Position numbers and translations under genes: made by a program. Below, in pieces: positions 1-8,034 of a stretch of 64,000 nucleotides of DNA; the stretch's first letter is position 1, and the number at the start of each line of letters is the position of its first letter. This stretch comes from Duganella rivi (GTDB lineage Bacteria > Pseudomonadota > Gammaproteobacteria > Burkholderiales > Burkholderiaceae_D), in NCBI RefSeq assembly GCF_009857435.1, contig NZ_WWCK01000004.1, positions 558,001-622,000 of the forward strand, given 5' to 3'. The notes beneath the pieces were generated by a model. The model saw nothing but the letters and a program-made list of their open reading frames with translations. It had not been told where the DNA came from and made no database searches.

Positions 1-1554
1 GGTTTGCAGCGAGGCGCCGCCGGCAAAGCGCGGATCGCTCAGGCGCGCCACGCCGTTGATCTGCCAGCCCTCCATCCACGGGAAGGTAATCGCCTGCCAG
101 TTGTAGAACTTCTGGGCCTTGTGGTTCTCGCCCTCGCGGTCGGCAAAGCGCACACCAAAGCGGATATCGCGCAGCACCGGGTCGTCAAACGAATATTTGA
201 GGTCGGATTTCCACGCTTTCTGGGTGGCTGTGGCGCGATCCAGCGCTTCCTGCGTGTAGGCCCAGTAGTAGTTTTTCGGATCGGCCATGTAGGCCGCCGA
301 ACCGAGGCCGATCTGCGGCACGCTGCCGCTCAAATCCATGGTCTGGTTCGGCAAAATGAAACCGGTCGAGACATCGGCGTCGAAGCCCTCGGTGGTCGAG
401 CGCACGTGCTGGAAATCATTCGTCCATTTCACGGACGGCGACAGGCGCCAGTCGACGTTCAGGGCGATGTCGCGGGTGGTCGATTCGCGGGTATTGATAC
501 GCTGCGAGCTGTTGAACGGCGAACCGCCGTAGGTCGGATTCGAGATGGTGCCGCTCTGGAACGCGCCGTTCTTGTCGAACACCGAGTTGGCGCTGGCCAC
601 CTGCTGATACCACTTGTCCTCGGACGAGGCGACCACGTGCTCGTCCAGGTCTTCCTTGTAGCGGGTTTTGAAGTAGGTCAGCGCGGCGGTCAGATCCCGG
701 TTCGGGCGCCATTGCAGGGCCGCGTAATCGCCGCGGCGGGTGCGGTCGAAATCCTGCGAGCGATAACCGACGCCCAGCGGGATCCACTGCGTCTTGGAGC
801 GGTCGTACTTGGCCGGGTCGGTCGAGTTCACGTGCGGGAAGTACGGGTCGACGGTCACGCTGTCCGAGCGGCTTGGGCTATTGGCATGGGTGACGTCGAT
901 CAGGGCGCCGATCTCGCCGAGCTCCGTCGTCCAGCGGTTGGACAGCAAGATGGTGCCGGTCGGTTCCAGCTTGCCCTTGCGCAGCGTGGAATAGGTTTCC
1001 GACGCGCCCAGCGTGCCCTTGAAACCCTTGAAGTCGAACGGCATGGCGGTGCGCAAGTTAACCAGGCCGGCAACGCCGCCCTCGATCTGCTCCGCCGACG
1101 GATTCTTGTACAGGTCGACGGCAGCCATCATCTCCGGCGACACGTCGCCGAAGCCGAGCGAGCGGCCGCCGCCGGCGGAGAACGCATCGCGGCCGTTGAT
1201 TTCAGAACGCACATAGGTCAGGCCGCGCACCGACACGCCGGAACCCTCGACCGCCTGGCGGTTCGGGTCGCCCGCCATATTGCGGTCGATGGTGACGCCG
1301 GCGATGCGCTGCAGCACCTCGGTGACCGAGCGGTCGGGCAGCTTGCCGATGTCTTCGGCAACGATGGAGTCGACCACCTCGTCCGCATTCTGCTTGATCT
1401 TTTGCGCCGATTGCAGCGCGGCGCGCTGGCCGCTCACCACCACAGTGGTGCCGGGGTTGGCAGGCTCCGCAGTCTGGGCCCATACCGGGCTGGCGTGCAG
1501 CGCGGCCACTTGTGCGACCGCAGCGGCGATCGCAGTTTTCTGTAACTTATTCAA
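1..1554 (-). CDS. TonB-dependent receptor, N-terminal part (runs off window)
   Basis: Outer-membrane receptor that would import a large substrate using TonB energy. Only the first ~518 residues are inside the window; the C-terminal barrel lies beyond base 1. It begins with a signal peptide ([19 protein letters not shown]) followed by a TonB-box-like [15 protein letters not shown] and a plug with [27 protein letters not shown] residues, the pattern of the Xanthomonas/Caulobacter receptor class (TIGR01782-like). There is no in-frame ATG or GTG between the upstream stop at 1573-1575 and the signal peptide, so I assign a TTG start at 1554, preceded by a purine-rich GAGGGAGAGAG. It lies 58 bp downstream of the halogenase, probably in one transcript. 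Confidence 0.9.
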   Translation of the reverse strand, partial: MNKLQKTAIAAAVAQVAALHASPVWAQTAEPANPGTTVVVSGQRAALQSAQKIKQNADEVVDSIVAEDIGKLPDRSVTEVLQRIAGVTIDRNMAGDPNRQAVEGSGVSVRGLTYVRSEINGRDAFSAGGGRSLGFGDVSPEMMAAVDLYKNPSAEQIEGGVAGLVNLRTAMPFDFKGFKGTLGASETYSTLRKGKLEPTGTILLSNRWTTELGEIGALIDVTHANSPSRSDSVTVDPYFPHVNSTDPAKYDRSKTQWIPLGVGYRSQDFDRTRRGDYAALQWRPNRDLTAALTYFKTRYKEDLDEHVVASSEDKWYQQVASANSVFDKNGAFQSGTISNPTYGGSPFNSSQRINTRESTTRDIALNVDWRLSPSVKWTNDFQHVRSTTEGFDADVSTGFILPNQTMDLSGSVPQIGLGSAAYMADPKNYYWAYTQEALDRATATQKAWKSDLKYSFDDPVLRDIRFGVRFADREGENHKAQKFYNWQAITFPWMEGWQINGVARLSDPRFAGGASLQT

Positions 1555-1612
1555 TTTGTCTCTCTCCCTCTTCTAGGTTTTTTTCATTGGTACCGCAAGT
1601 AATCGTTGAAAG

Positions 1613-3205
1613 TTATGCCTCCATGAGTTTTTGATTTGGATTCGTTAAAGCCTTACCTGCCGCTGCCTGGCGCGCGACGTAGGCGCCGTGATCCGGCATC
1701 CTGGTGACGGCCTGCGCGATCATTTCGCGCAGCGCGGCGAAGTGGCCGTGCACGGCGCGCAGGTCGACGCGCTCGGCCAGCGGGTCGTAGCGCTTGGGCA
1801 GCGCGCCCAGCCCCATCATCATTGCCACGAACGACGGCTCGGCAAAGCCGCCGCGATCGACAATTGCCACCCGTCCGGTCTCGCGGAACAGCTCGATCTG
1901 GTGGCGCAGCGAGTCGGGGATGGCCATGTTGGCGCAATAGCGCCAGAATTCCGAGTCGTCGCGCTTGGTCAGCTTGTAGTGCAGCACGATGAAGTCGCGC
2001 ACCGATTCGTAGCGGATGCCCATCACGCGGTTGAATTCGTCCGCCAGCGCGGGGCTGCAATCGCGGTCTGGGAATAATTCGAGCAGCTTGCCCACCGCCG
2101 TTTCAATCAGGTTGATGCTGGTCGATTCCAGCGGCTCGACGAAACCGGCCGACAGGCCGATCGCCACCACGTTCTTGTCCCACGACTTGCGCCGCCGCCC
2201 GGTCACGAAGCGGATCTGGCGCGGCTCGTCCAGCGCCTCGCCATCGAGGCCGTCAAGCAGCGCGCGGCGCGCCTGCTCGTCGCTGGTAAAACCGTTGCTG
2301 TACACGTGGCCGTTGCCGATGCGGTGCTGCAAGGGGATGCGCCAGAGCCAGCCCGCTTCCTTGGCGGTGGAGCGGGTGTACGGCGTCAGCCTGGGGGCCG
2401 AGGCGCATGGCACGGCCAGCGCGCTATTGCACGGCAGGTAATCGCTCCAATCCTCGTAGCCGGCCTTGAGCGCGCCCTCGATCAGCAGGCCGCGGAAGCC
2501 CGAACAATCGACAAACAGATCGCCTTCAACGCGGCGGCCGTCGCGCAGCTTGACGGCGGTGACAAAGCCGCTCTCGGGATGCTGCTCGACCTCGACGATC
2601 ATGCCTTCGATGCGCTGGGCGCCGCGCGCCACCGCGTAGTCGCGCAGGTACTTGGCGTACAGGCTGGCATCGAAATGGAAACCGTAGGAATAGGCGTCGG
2701 TCATGCCCGGCGTTTCCTCGTTCGGCGGAACGAACTTGTTGTGGCGCGCCATGACCGACGGAATCGACCAGTTCTCGATGTCCGGCATATGGTTGAAGGC
2801 TTGCGCCAACCGCAGCCAATGCTGGTGCGCGCCGAAGCCGGCCAACGCCGGGCCGAAGTCGCCGAAAGCGTGGAAGAAGCGGTTACCGAGGTGGCCCCAG
2901 TCCTTGAACTCGATGCCGAGCTTGTAGCTGGCCTGGGTCTTGGCGACAAAGTCGTCTGCATCCAGGCCCAGCGCCGCGTTGTAGACGCGGATGGTCGGCA
3001 GGGTCGCCTCGCCGACGCCGATGGTGCCGATCTCGGGCGATTCCACCAGGATCACCTCGCAAGGCTGGGTGGGATGGTTGGCCAGCCGCTGCGCCAGCGG
3101 GGCCGCGGTCATCCAGCCAGCCGTGCCGCCACCAACGATAACGATTTTGCGGATAGCGCCGCCCTGCGTGTCATTGCTGTTCATAAGCGATGACAACGTT
3201 TTCAT
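1613..3205 (-). CDS. Flavin-dependent tryptophan halogenase family protein
   Basis: FADH2-dependent halogenase-family enzyme of 530 residues, close to the PrnA/RebH length. The Rossmann motif GGGTAGW is at 25-31, the conserved lysine equivalent to PrnA Lys79 is K95 (SYKLGIEF), the family-specific GWxWxIP box is at about 285-291, and the glutamate equivalent to PrnA Glu346 is E360 (PLESTSIN). All key residues are therefore present. Its place just before a TonB-dependent receptor is a known association in Caulobacter, Xanthomonas and relatives, where the substrate is usually unknown; free tryptophan is not implied. No dedicated flavin reductase is nearby. An alternative start is Met8 at 3184. 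Neither start has a good ribosome site. Confidence 0.93.
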   Translation of the reverse strand: MKTLSSLMNSNDTQGGAIRKIVIVGGGTAGWMTAAPLAQRLANHPTQPCEVILVESPEIGTIGVGEATLPTIRVYNAALGLDADDFVAKTQASYKLGIEFKDWGHLGNRFFHAFGDFGPALAGFGAHQHWLRLAQAFNHMPDIENWSIPSVMARHNKFVPPNEETPGMTDAYSYGFHFDASLYAKYLRDYAVARGAQRIEGMIVEVEQHPESGFVTAVKLRDGRRVEGDLFVDCSGFRGLLIEGALKAGYEDWSDYLPCNSALAVPCASAPRLTPYTRSTAKEAGWLWRIPLQHRIGNGHVYSNGFTSDEQARRALLDGLDGEALDEPRQIRFVTGRRRKSWDKNVVAIGLSAGFVEPLESTSINLIETAVGKLLELFPDRDCSPALADEFNRVMGIRYESVRDFIVLHYKLTKRDDSEFWRYCANMAIPDSLRHQIELFRETGRVAIVDRGGFAEPSFVAMMMGLGALPKRYDPLAERVDLRAVHGHFAALREMIAQAVTRMPDHGAYVARQAAAGKALTNPNQKLMEA

Positions 3206-3404
3206 GCTTAGGCGAAAAAAGGGCGAGTTTAACCAAGGCCAAGGGGGTGGCCGCTTGATGTAGCGTCTTCAATTGTCGTCTCCAGTATTCTTTTAGTCCA
3301 GCATCGGGTGCTAGTAATGTGAAATTAACATTGATGCGAGCAACGAACAAATGAATATTGTGCGACTGTCGCTGTTTAACGTCACTCGCTAAACAGGATA
3401 GAAG

Positions 3405-3431
3405 AAAAAAAACGGAGCCACGAGGGCTCCG
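3405..3431 (-). terminator. Rho-independent terminator after the 947-aa receptor
   Basis: A 7-bp perfect stem (CGGAGCC at 3413-3419 with GGCTCCG at 3425-3431, 5-nt loop) is followed on the minus strand by eight T residues. It sits 24 bp past the receptor stop codon and separates that gene from the halogenase transcript. The remaining 3206-3404 holds no gene that I can support and should contain the halogenase promoter. Confidence 0.9.
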
Positions 3432-3454
3432 CTTCATTACGCCTGATAAGGCAT

Positions 3455-6298
3455 TTAGAACTGATAGCTTGCGCCTACTGCGAAGAAGCGGCCAACTGCG
3501 CCGGCCTGATGCAGCGATGCATTGTAGGACGTCAGGTTGTTGGCGTTGCCGTAGGTGGCGACGTCGATCGGTGGCTGACGGTCAAACAAGTTCTGCACCG
3601 AGGCCTTGAAGGTCAGGTTCTTGCTGTACTTGTAGCTGAGGTTCAGATCGGTCGACATGAACGACGGGATGTGGCAGTAGTTCAGCGGTACGTCCTTGCC
3701 GAAGAAGTACGTCCGGCTCGAGATCGAGGTGATCTTGGTGCAGTCGGTCACTTCTACCGATGGATCCAGCGCCGAGAACGAACCTACCCAGTTGAAGGTC
3801 GTGGTGGCGGTCAGCGGGCCTTTTTCCCAGCCCAGCTTCAGCTGTGCGCGGTTTTTCGGATTGCCGGTGTCGCCGGAAATGACCGAAGGGCCGTGGGTGC
3901 CAGCCAGTTCATAATCCACACCGTTCGAGCTCAGCACGTAGCTGATCATGTGGTTGAAGTTCAGGTCGGCCAGGAAGTTGCCGTAGTCGGCGGTCTTGCC
4001 GGTCAGCTTGAAATTGAACTCCACGCCGCTGGTGGTGGTGCCGCCCGAGTTGACATAGCCGGAAGTCGCGTAGGCGATGGTGCCGACCGATGGCAGACCT
4101 TGCACCACACCGCCATTGCCATCAGCGATATCGACTGGGAACACGGCGTTGCGCACGTACGAAGGCACGAAACCAGGCACGCCGGAAGCGGTGTTGATCT
4201 GGTTCTTGACTTCGATGCGGTAGTAGTCCACGGTCGAACTGAAGTAGCGGGTCGGCTCGATGATCGCGCCGAAGGTGTACGACTTCGACTTCTCGGGCGC
4301 CAGATCCTTGGTGGTCAGCTGGACGAAGGCCGGCGACATCGCGCAGGCGGTTGGCACATTGCCCTTGGTCTTAGGATTGCCGTCGGCGCACAGGATAGGA
4401 TCGTTCACCGAGTGGAACGTGAAGAACGAACCGGCAGTGCCATTTTCCGCCGCGTTAGGTGCACGGAAGCCTTTCGAGAAGGTGCCGCGCAGGCCGATGA
4501 TGTCGGCCGGCTTCCACTTGAAACCGGCTTTCGGCGTGAACGAACGGCCATAGGTATCGTAATGGTCGAAACGTGCCGAGGCTTCCAGCTCCAGGTTTTT
4601 CAGCACTGGCGCCAGTACCTGCGCAAAGGCTGCGGCGTTTTTCTCTTCGCCGAGCACGTACGCTGCGCCGTTGCCGACGATACCGTTCGCCAGCAGCGCT
4701 GCCGACGGCGATTCCATTTTCTTCTTCATGTAGCTGACGCCAACCGCCAGGCCCATCGGGCCACCCGGCAATTGCATCAACTCGTGCGAAGCGCTGGCGT
4801 CGGCAAAGGTCAGCGTCGAGGTGGCTTCGTTGCTGAAGCGCGGTGCAATCGCCGCCATGTCCGCGGCGCTGTTGCCGCCCAGCGGATTGAACGGATTGGT
4901 CGCGCGGTTAAACGCCTTGTACAGCGCGACGCGATCCACGTAACCACTGTAGTCGATGTCGGTCTTCACGCGGGTGAAACCGGCCGCCGCTTTCAGCTCC
5001 CAGTCGTTCCAGCTGCCGTCCAGGTTGGCGACCAAGCGCGACGAGGTCGCCTTGTTTTTCTGGGTGTTGGCAGGATCCACGCCTGGAATGTAGCCGTACA
5101 GACGGGCGCCATCGCCCAGCGTGTTGCCGGCCACGCCTTGCTTGAAGGTGGTCGGGCCGTACACGTTGACGATTTGCGGGTTTTGTCCCGGTACCAGCGA
5201 GGTGTTACCGGCGAAGCTGGTCGGCGAGAAGACCGGCGGCACGCCGCGGTTGTTTTCGCTTTCTCGCTGGAACACCGAGCCTTTGACCGACAGCTGCCAG
5301 TCTTCGTTCAGCTTCTTGGTGAAGCCGACCAGGGCGTTGACGTTCTTGGTTTCAGGCTGGAGGAAGGACACCGTGTCGCGGATCGCGCAACCACCGCTCA
5401 TGTACTTGGCATAGTTGCAGTTGGTGTCCAGGAACTGGTAGTTGGCCGGGTTGTGCACCGGGTCGGCGCCCTTCGGCGTGTAGAAGAACGGGCTGCTGGT
5501 CGCGACCAGGTAGTTGTTCGATGCATTCGGCACACCGCGGTTCAGGTTGATACCGCCGCGGGCGCTCCAGTCGCCCTGCGCCCACAGGTAGTTGTCGCGG
5601 TCGGCGACCTTGATGGCTTCCGAATGGCGCAGTTCGAGCGAGCCGAACAGGTTGTAGCCGTCGGCCTCCAGATCACCGAAGCCGTGCGTGATCGCGGTCT
5701 TGTACATGGTGCCGCCGCCGTGCTGCGAGCTGCCCGCGTCGGCACGCAGGGCGGTACCCTTGAAGCTCTTCTTCAGGATGATGTTGACCACGCCCGCAAT
5801 CGCGTCGGAGCCGTAAATCGACGATGCGCCGTCCTTCAGCACTTCGATGTGGTCAACCGCGTCGAATGGAATGTTGGAGACGTCAACGAACTGGCGCTGT
5901 GCGTCATCCGACAGCGGGTATGGCGCCATGCGCTTGCCGTCGATCAGCACCAAAGTCAGGCCGACGGTGAGGCCGCGCAGCGAAACGCCGGCGCCGCCAT
6001 TTGCAAACGCGCCGGAGAAACCACTACCCAGTGCACCCTGGCCATTGGCCGACAGATTGCTCAGTACTTCCGCGATCGAGGTCGAACCGGTGCGAACCAG
6101 GTCTTCGGCCGTCAGGATCTGTACCGGGCTGGTACCTTCCTTGTCGGCGCGGCTGATCAGCGAGCCGGTAATCACCACGCGCTGCGGCGCGGCTTGAGTT
6201 TCCTGGGCAAATGCCGGGTGGGCAACCGCCATAGACAACGCACCGCTGGCAACGATCTGGAAAATCGCCAGTGGCATCGATTTCATGCGCAACTTCAT
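3455..6298 (-). CDS. TonB-dependent receptor, large (947 aa)
   Basis: Outer-membrane TonB-dependent receptor. The start at 6298 (MKLRMKSMPLAIF) is chosen over an in-frame one nine codons upstream because AAGGAG lies 9 nt before it and it begins the signal peptide (cleavage near AHPAFA-QE). After it come a TonB-box-like PQRVVITGSLISR, a plug domain at about 50-170 (LVLIDGKRMAPYP, IEVLKDGASSIYGSDAIAGVVNI) and a long barrel ending in the outer-membrane signature with terminal phenylalanine (FAVGASYQF). The plug resembles the GSxIxR receptor class found with peptide or carbohydrate uptake genes. It has its own terminator, so it is a separate unit from the neighbouring halogenase. The substrate cannot be read from the sequence. 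Confidence 0.93.
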   Translation of the reverse strand: MKLRMKSMPLAIFQIVASGALSMAVAHPAFAQETQAAPQRVVITGSLISRADKEGTSPVQILTAEDLVRTGSTSIAEVLSNLSANGQGALGSGFSGAFANGGAGVSLRGLTVGLTLVLIDGKRMAPYPLSDDAQRQFVDVSNIPFDAVDHIEVLKDGASSIYGSDAIAGVVNIILKKSFKGTALRADAGSSQHGGGTMYKTAITHGFGDLEADGYNLFGSLELRHSEAIKVADRDNYLWAQGDWSARGGINLNRGVPNASNNYLVATSSPFFYTPKGADPVHNPANYQFLDTNCNYAKYMSGGCAIRDTVSFLQPETKNVNALVGFTKKLNEDWQLSVKGSVFQRESENNRGVPPVFSPTSFAGNTSLVPGQNPQIVNVYGPTTFKQGVAGNTLGDGARLYGYIPGVDPANTQKNKATSSRLVANLDGSWNDWELKAAAGFTRVKTDIDYSGYVDRVALYKAFNRATNPFNPLGGNSAADMAAIAPRFSNEATSTLTFADASASHELMQLPGGPMGLAVGVSYMKKKMESPSAALLANGIVGNGAAYVLGEEKNAAAFAQVLAPVLKNLELEASARFDHYDTYGRSFTPKAGFKWKPADIIGLRGTFSKGFRAPNAAENGTAGSFFTFHSVNDPILCADGNPKTKGNVPTACAMSPAFVQLTTKDLAPEKSKSYTFGAIIEPTRYFSSTVDYYRIEVKNQINTASGVPGFVPSYVRNAVFPVDIADGNGGVVQGLPSVGTIAYATSGYVNSGGTTTSGVEFNFKLTGKTADYGNFLADLNFNHMISYVLSSNGVDYELAGTHGPSVISGDTGNPKNRAQLKLGWEKGPLTATTTFNWVGSFSALDPSVEVTDCTKITSISSRTYFFGKDVPLNYCHIPSFMSTDLNLSYKYSKNLTFKASVQNLFDRQPPIDVATYGNANNLTSYNASLHQAGAVGRFFAVGASYQF

Positions 6299-6428
6299 CA
6301 ATATTTCTCCTTGGCTTAGGGCCAATTTTGTTGAACCTGCCTGCGGGATTCACATGGGTGTGTGAGCAGGCATCGCTTGGTAAGCAACCTTTTAACTTTC
6401 GGTTACAGCTGCGCATGGAATCATGCAC

Positions 6429-6443
6429 TGACACTAGGTGTCA
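6429..6443. promoter_or_regulatory. Perfect palindrome upstream of the large TonB receptor, possible operator
   Basis: The 15-mer TGACACTAGGTGTCA is a perfect 6+6 inverted repeat with a 3-nt centre, about 130 bp upstream of the receptor start. Its form resembles operators of LacI-family regulators. No such regulator is encoded nearby, so the identity of the binder is a guess. Confidence 0.4.
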
Positions 6444-6561
6444 ATTAAATAGCCACCAGCTTTCAACATAGATGCAACACATAGGAGAAAATGCCTTTTG
6501 ACGGTGCGCACTTGCACCATAATAGTTTCTTAACGCACCAAAATTAACTACTATTGGTTTT

Positions 6562-6582
6562 CGGCCGCGCGGGCCGCGGCCG
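6562..6582. repeat. GC-rich hairpin downstream of the sulfatase gene
   Basis: CGGCCGCG at 6562-6569 pairs perfectly with CGCGGCCG at 6575-6582 across a 5-nt loop. It lies 41 bp beyond the sulfatase stop codon and lacks a T-run, so it may protect the 3' end or assist Rho-dependent termination. The rest of the 6299-6623 intergenic stretch shows no gene. Confidence 0.45.
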
Positions 6583-6623
6583 CCAGCTTGCGCCGTGCAG
6601 GATCGCTTGATTGCGCTCTTTAT

Positions 6624-8018
6624 TTAGTCCACGCCGTAACGGTCGGCCTGCACCTTGCCGCCGACGCCATGCGTGCGGACATCGGCGGTAATCGGCAGCA
6701 TGTCCTTGTCCCACGTTTCCCACTGCGCCTTCAACTGCTCGAACACCTCCGGGTGGCGCTTGGCGAGGTTGGCGCGTTCGCGCGCGTCTTTCACCACGTC
6801 GAACAGGAACTCGTTCTTGCCGATCTTCAGGTATTTCCAGTTACCGGATCGGATCGCGCGCTGGGCGTTCGCCTTGTAGCGCCACAGCAGCGTGCGCTCG
6901 TTGTTGGGCGCCTGGCCGGTCAGGATCGGCAGCAGGTTCTGGCCGTCGGTCGGGTATTGCGGATCGGGTGCGCCGCCGGCGGCTGCCAGCAAGGTCGGCA
7001 GCCAGTCCATGCTGATTGCCACCTGCTCGCTCACCTGCCCTGCTTTCACCCTGGCCGGCCAGCGCAAGATGGCCGGCACGCGGATGCCGCCTTCCAGCAG
7101 CTCGGTTTTCTGGCCGGTCAGCGGCCAGGTTTTCGAAAAGCGTTCGCCGCCGTTGTCGCTGGTGAAGATGACGATGGTGTTGTCCGCCAAGCCTTTCTTT
7201 TCCAGCGCCGCCAGCACGCGGCCGATCGAGGCGTCCAGCGATTCGACCATGCGGCCGTAAGTGGCCAGGTCGCCGCCATCGTAGTGGAAGATGTTGTCGA
7301 TGTCGCGCGAGATCGCCTCGTCGCCCGGACCTTCCCACGGCCAATGCGGCGCGGTGTAATGCAGCGATAGCAGGAACGGCTTGCCCGCTTGCTGCTTGTT
7401 GACGAAGTCGACTGCGCGCGCGCCCAGCAGATCGGTGTAGTAGCCGATCTGCTGCACCGGCACCTCGCCCTCGTACAAATCTTCCTTCACGTTCGGGCCC
7501 ACGCCCGGCTTGTGGGTAAAGTAATCGATGGCGCCGCCGTAGTTGCCGAAGAAGCTGTCGTAGCCGCTTTTCAGCGGGCCAAAGGCCGGCAAGTAGCCCA
7601 AGTGCCACTTGCCGATCAGCGCCGTGCCATAACCCTGCTGCTTCAGCAGCGACGGCAAGGTCGGATGCGACGGCGGCAAGCCGATGGTATCGGACGCGCC
7701 GGCTATCGGCTCCTCCAGGCCGCCGCGCAGGCGGTACTGGTAGCGGCCGGTAATCAACGCAAAGCGCGTGGCCGAGCACACCGCCGAGTTGGCATATGCC
7801 TGGTTGAAGCGGATGCCCTGCTTGGCCAGCTTGTCGAGATGCGGCGTCTTGAAATCGGTCTGCCCATACACGCCCAGATCGGCGTGGCCCAGGTCGTCGG
7901 CCAAGATGAAAATGATGTTCGGCTGCTGCTTGCTGGCCGCCAGCGCGGAAGGCAAGTAGTTGGCCAGCGCCAGCGCTGGAAGCGACTGAAGAATGCGGCG
8001 GCGATTATGATTGGTCAT
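6624..8018 (-). CDS. Sulfatase (type I, formylglycine-dependent), Tat-exported
   Basis: Hydrolyses a sulfate ester, releasing inorganic sulfate, probably in the periplasm. The N-terminus NRRRILQSLPALALA has the twin-arginine pattern. Metal-binding D41-D42 (LADDLGHADLG) and the formylglycine motif C81-S-A-T-R85 with downstream LITGR are clear; alanine at the third position is permitted by the C/S-x-P/A-x-R consensus. At 464 residues it fits the family. The active-site cysteine needs a maturase (FGE or anSME), which is not in this window. It is 16 bp behind a TonB receptor and is the last gene of a sulfotransferase-receptor-sulfatase set, suggesting uptake and cleavage of a sulfated compound. 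Confidence 0.93.
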   Translation of the reverse strand: MTNHNRRRILQSLPALALANYLPSALAASKQQPNIIFILADDLGHADLGVYGQTDFKTPHLDKLAKQGIRFNQAYANSAVCSATRFALITGRYQYRLRGGLEEPIAGASDTIGLPPSHPTLPSLLKQQGYGTALIGKWHLGYLPAFGPLKSGYDSFFGNYGGAIDYFTHKPGVGPNVKEDLYEGEVPVQQIGYYTDLLGARAVDFVNKQQAGKPFLLSLHYTAPHWPWEGPGDEAISRDIDNIFHYDGGDLATYGRMVESLDASIGRVLAALEKKGLADNTIVIFTSDNGGERFSKTWPLTGQKTELLEGGIRVPAILRWPARVKAGQVSEQVAISMDWLPTLLAAAGGAPDPQYPTDGQNLLPILTGQAPNNERTLLWRYKANAQRAIRSGNWKYLKIGKNEFLFDVVKDARERANLAKRHPEVFEQLKAQWETWDKDMLPITADVRTHGVGGKVQADRYGVD

Positions 8019-8034
8019 GCTCTAAGTCTCCTGG

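Noticed and set aside
4..1545. 513-codon plus-strand frame at the window start
   Set aside because: Antisense to the TonB receptor whose plug motifs read cleanly on the minus strand.
3509..6319. 936-codon open frame on the plus strand opposite the large TonB receptor
   Set aside because: It mirrors the receptor gene on the other strand. The product is Arg/Val/Gly-rich without known motifs, typical of GC-rich antisense frames.
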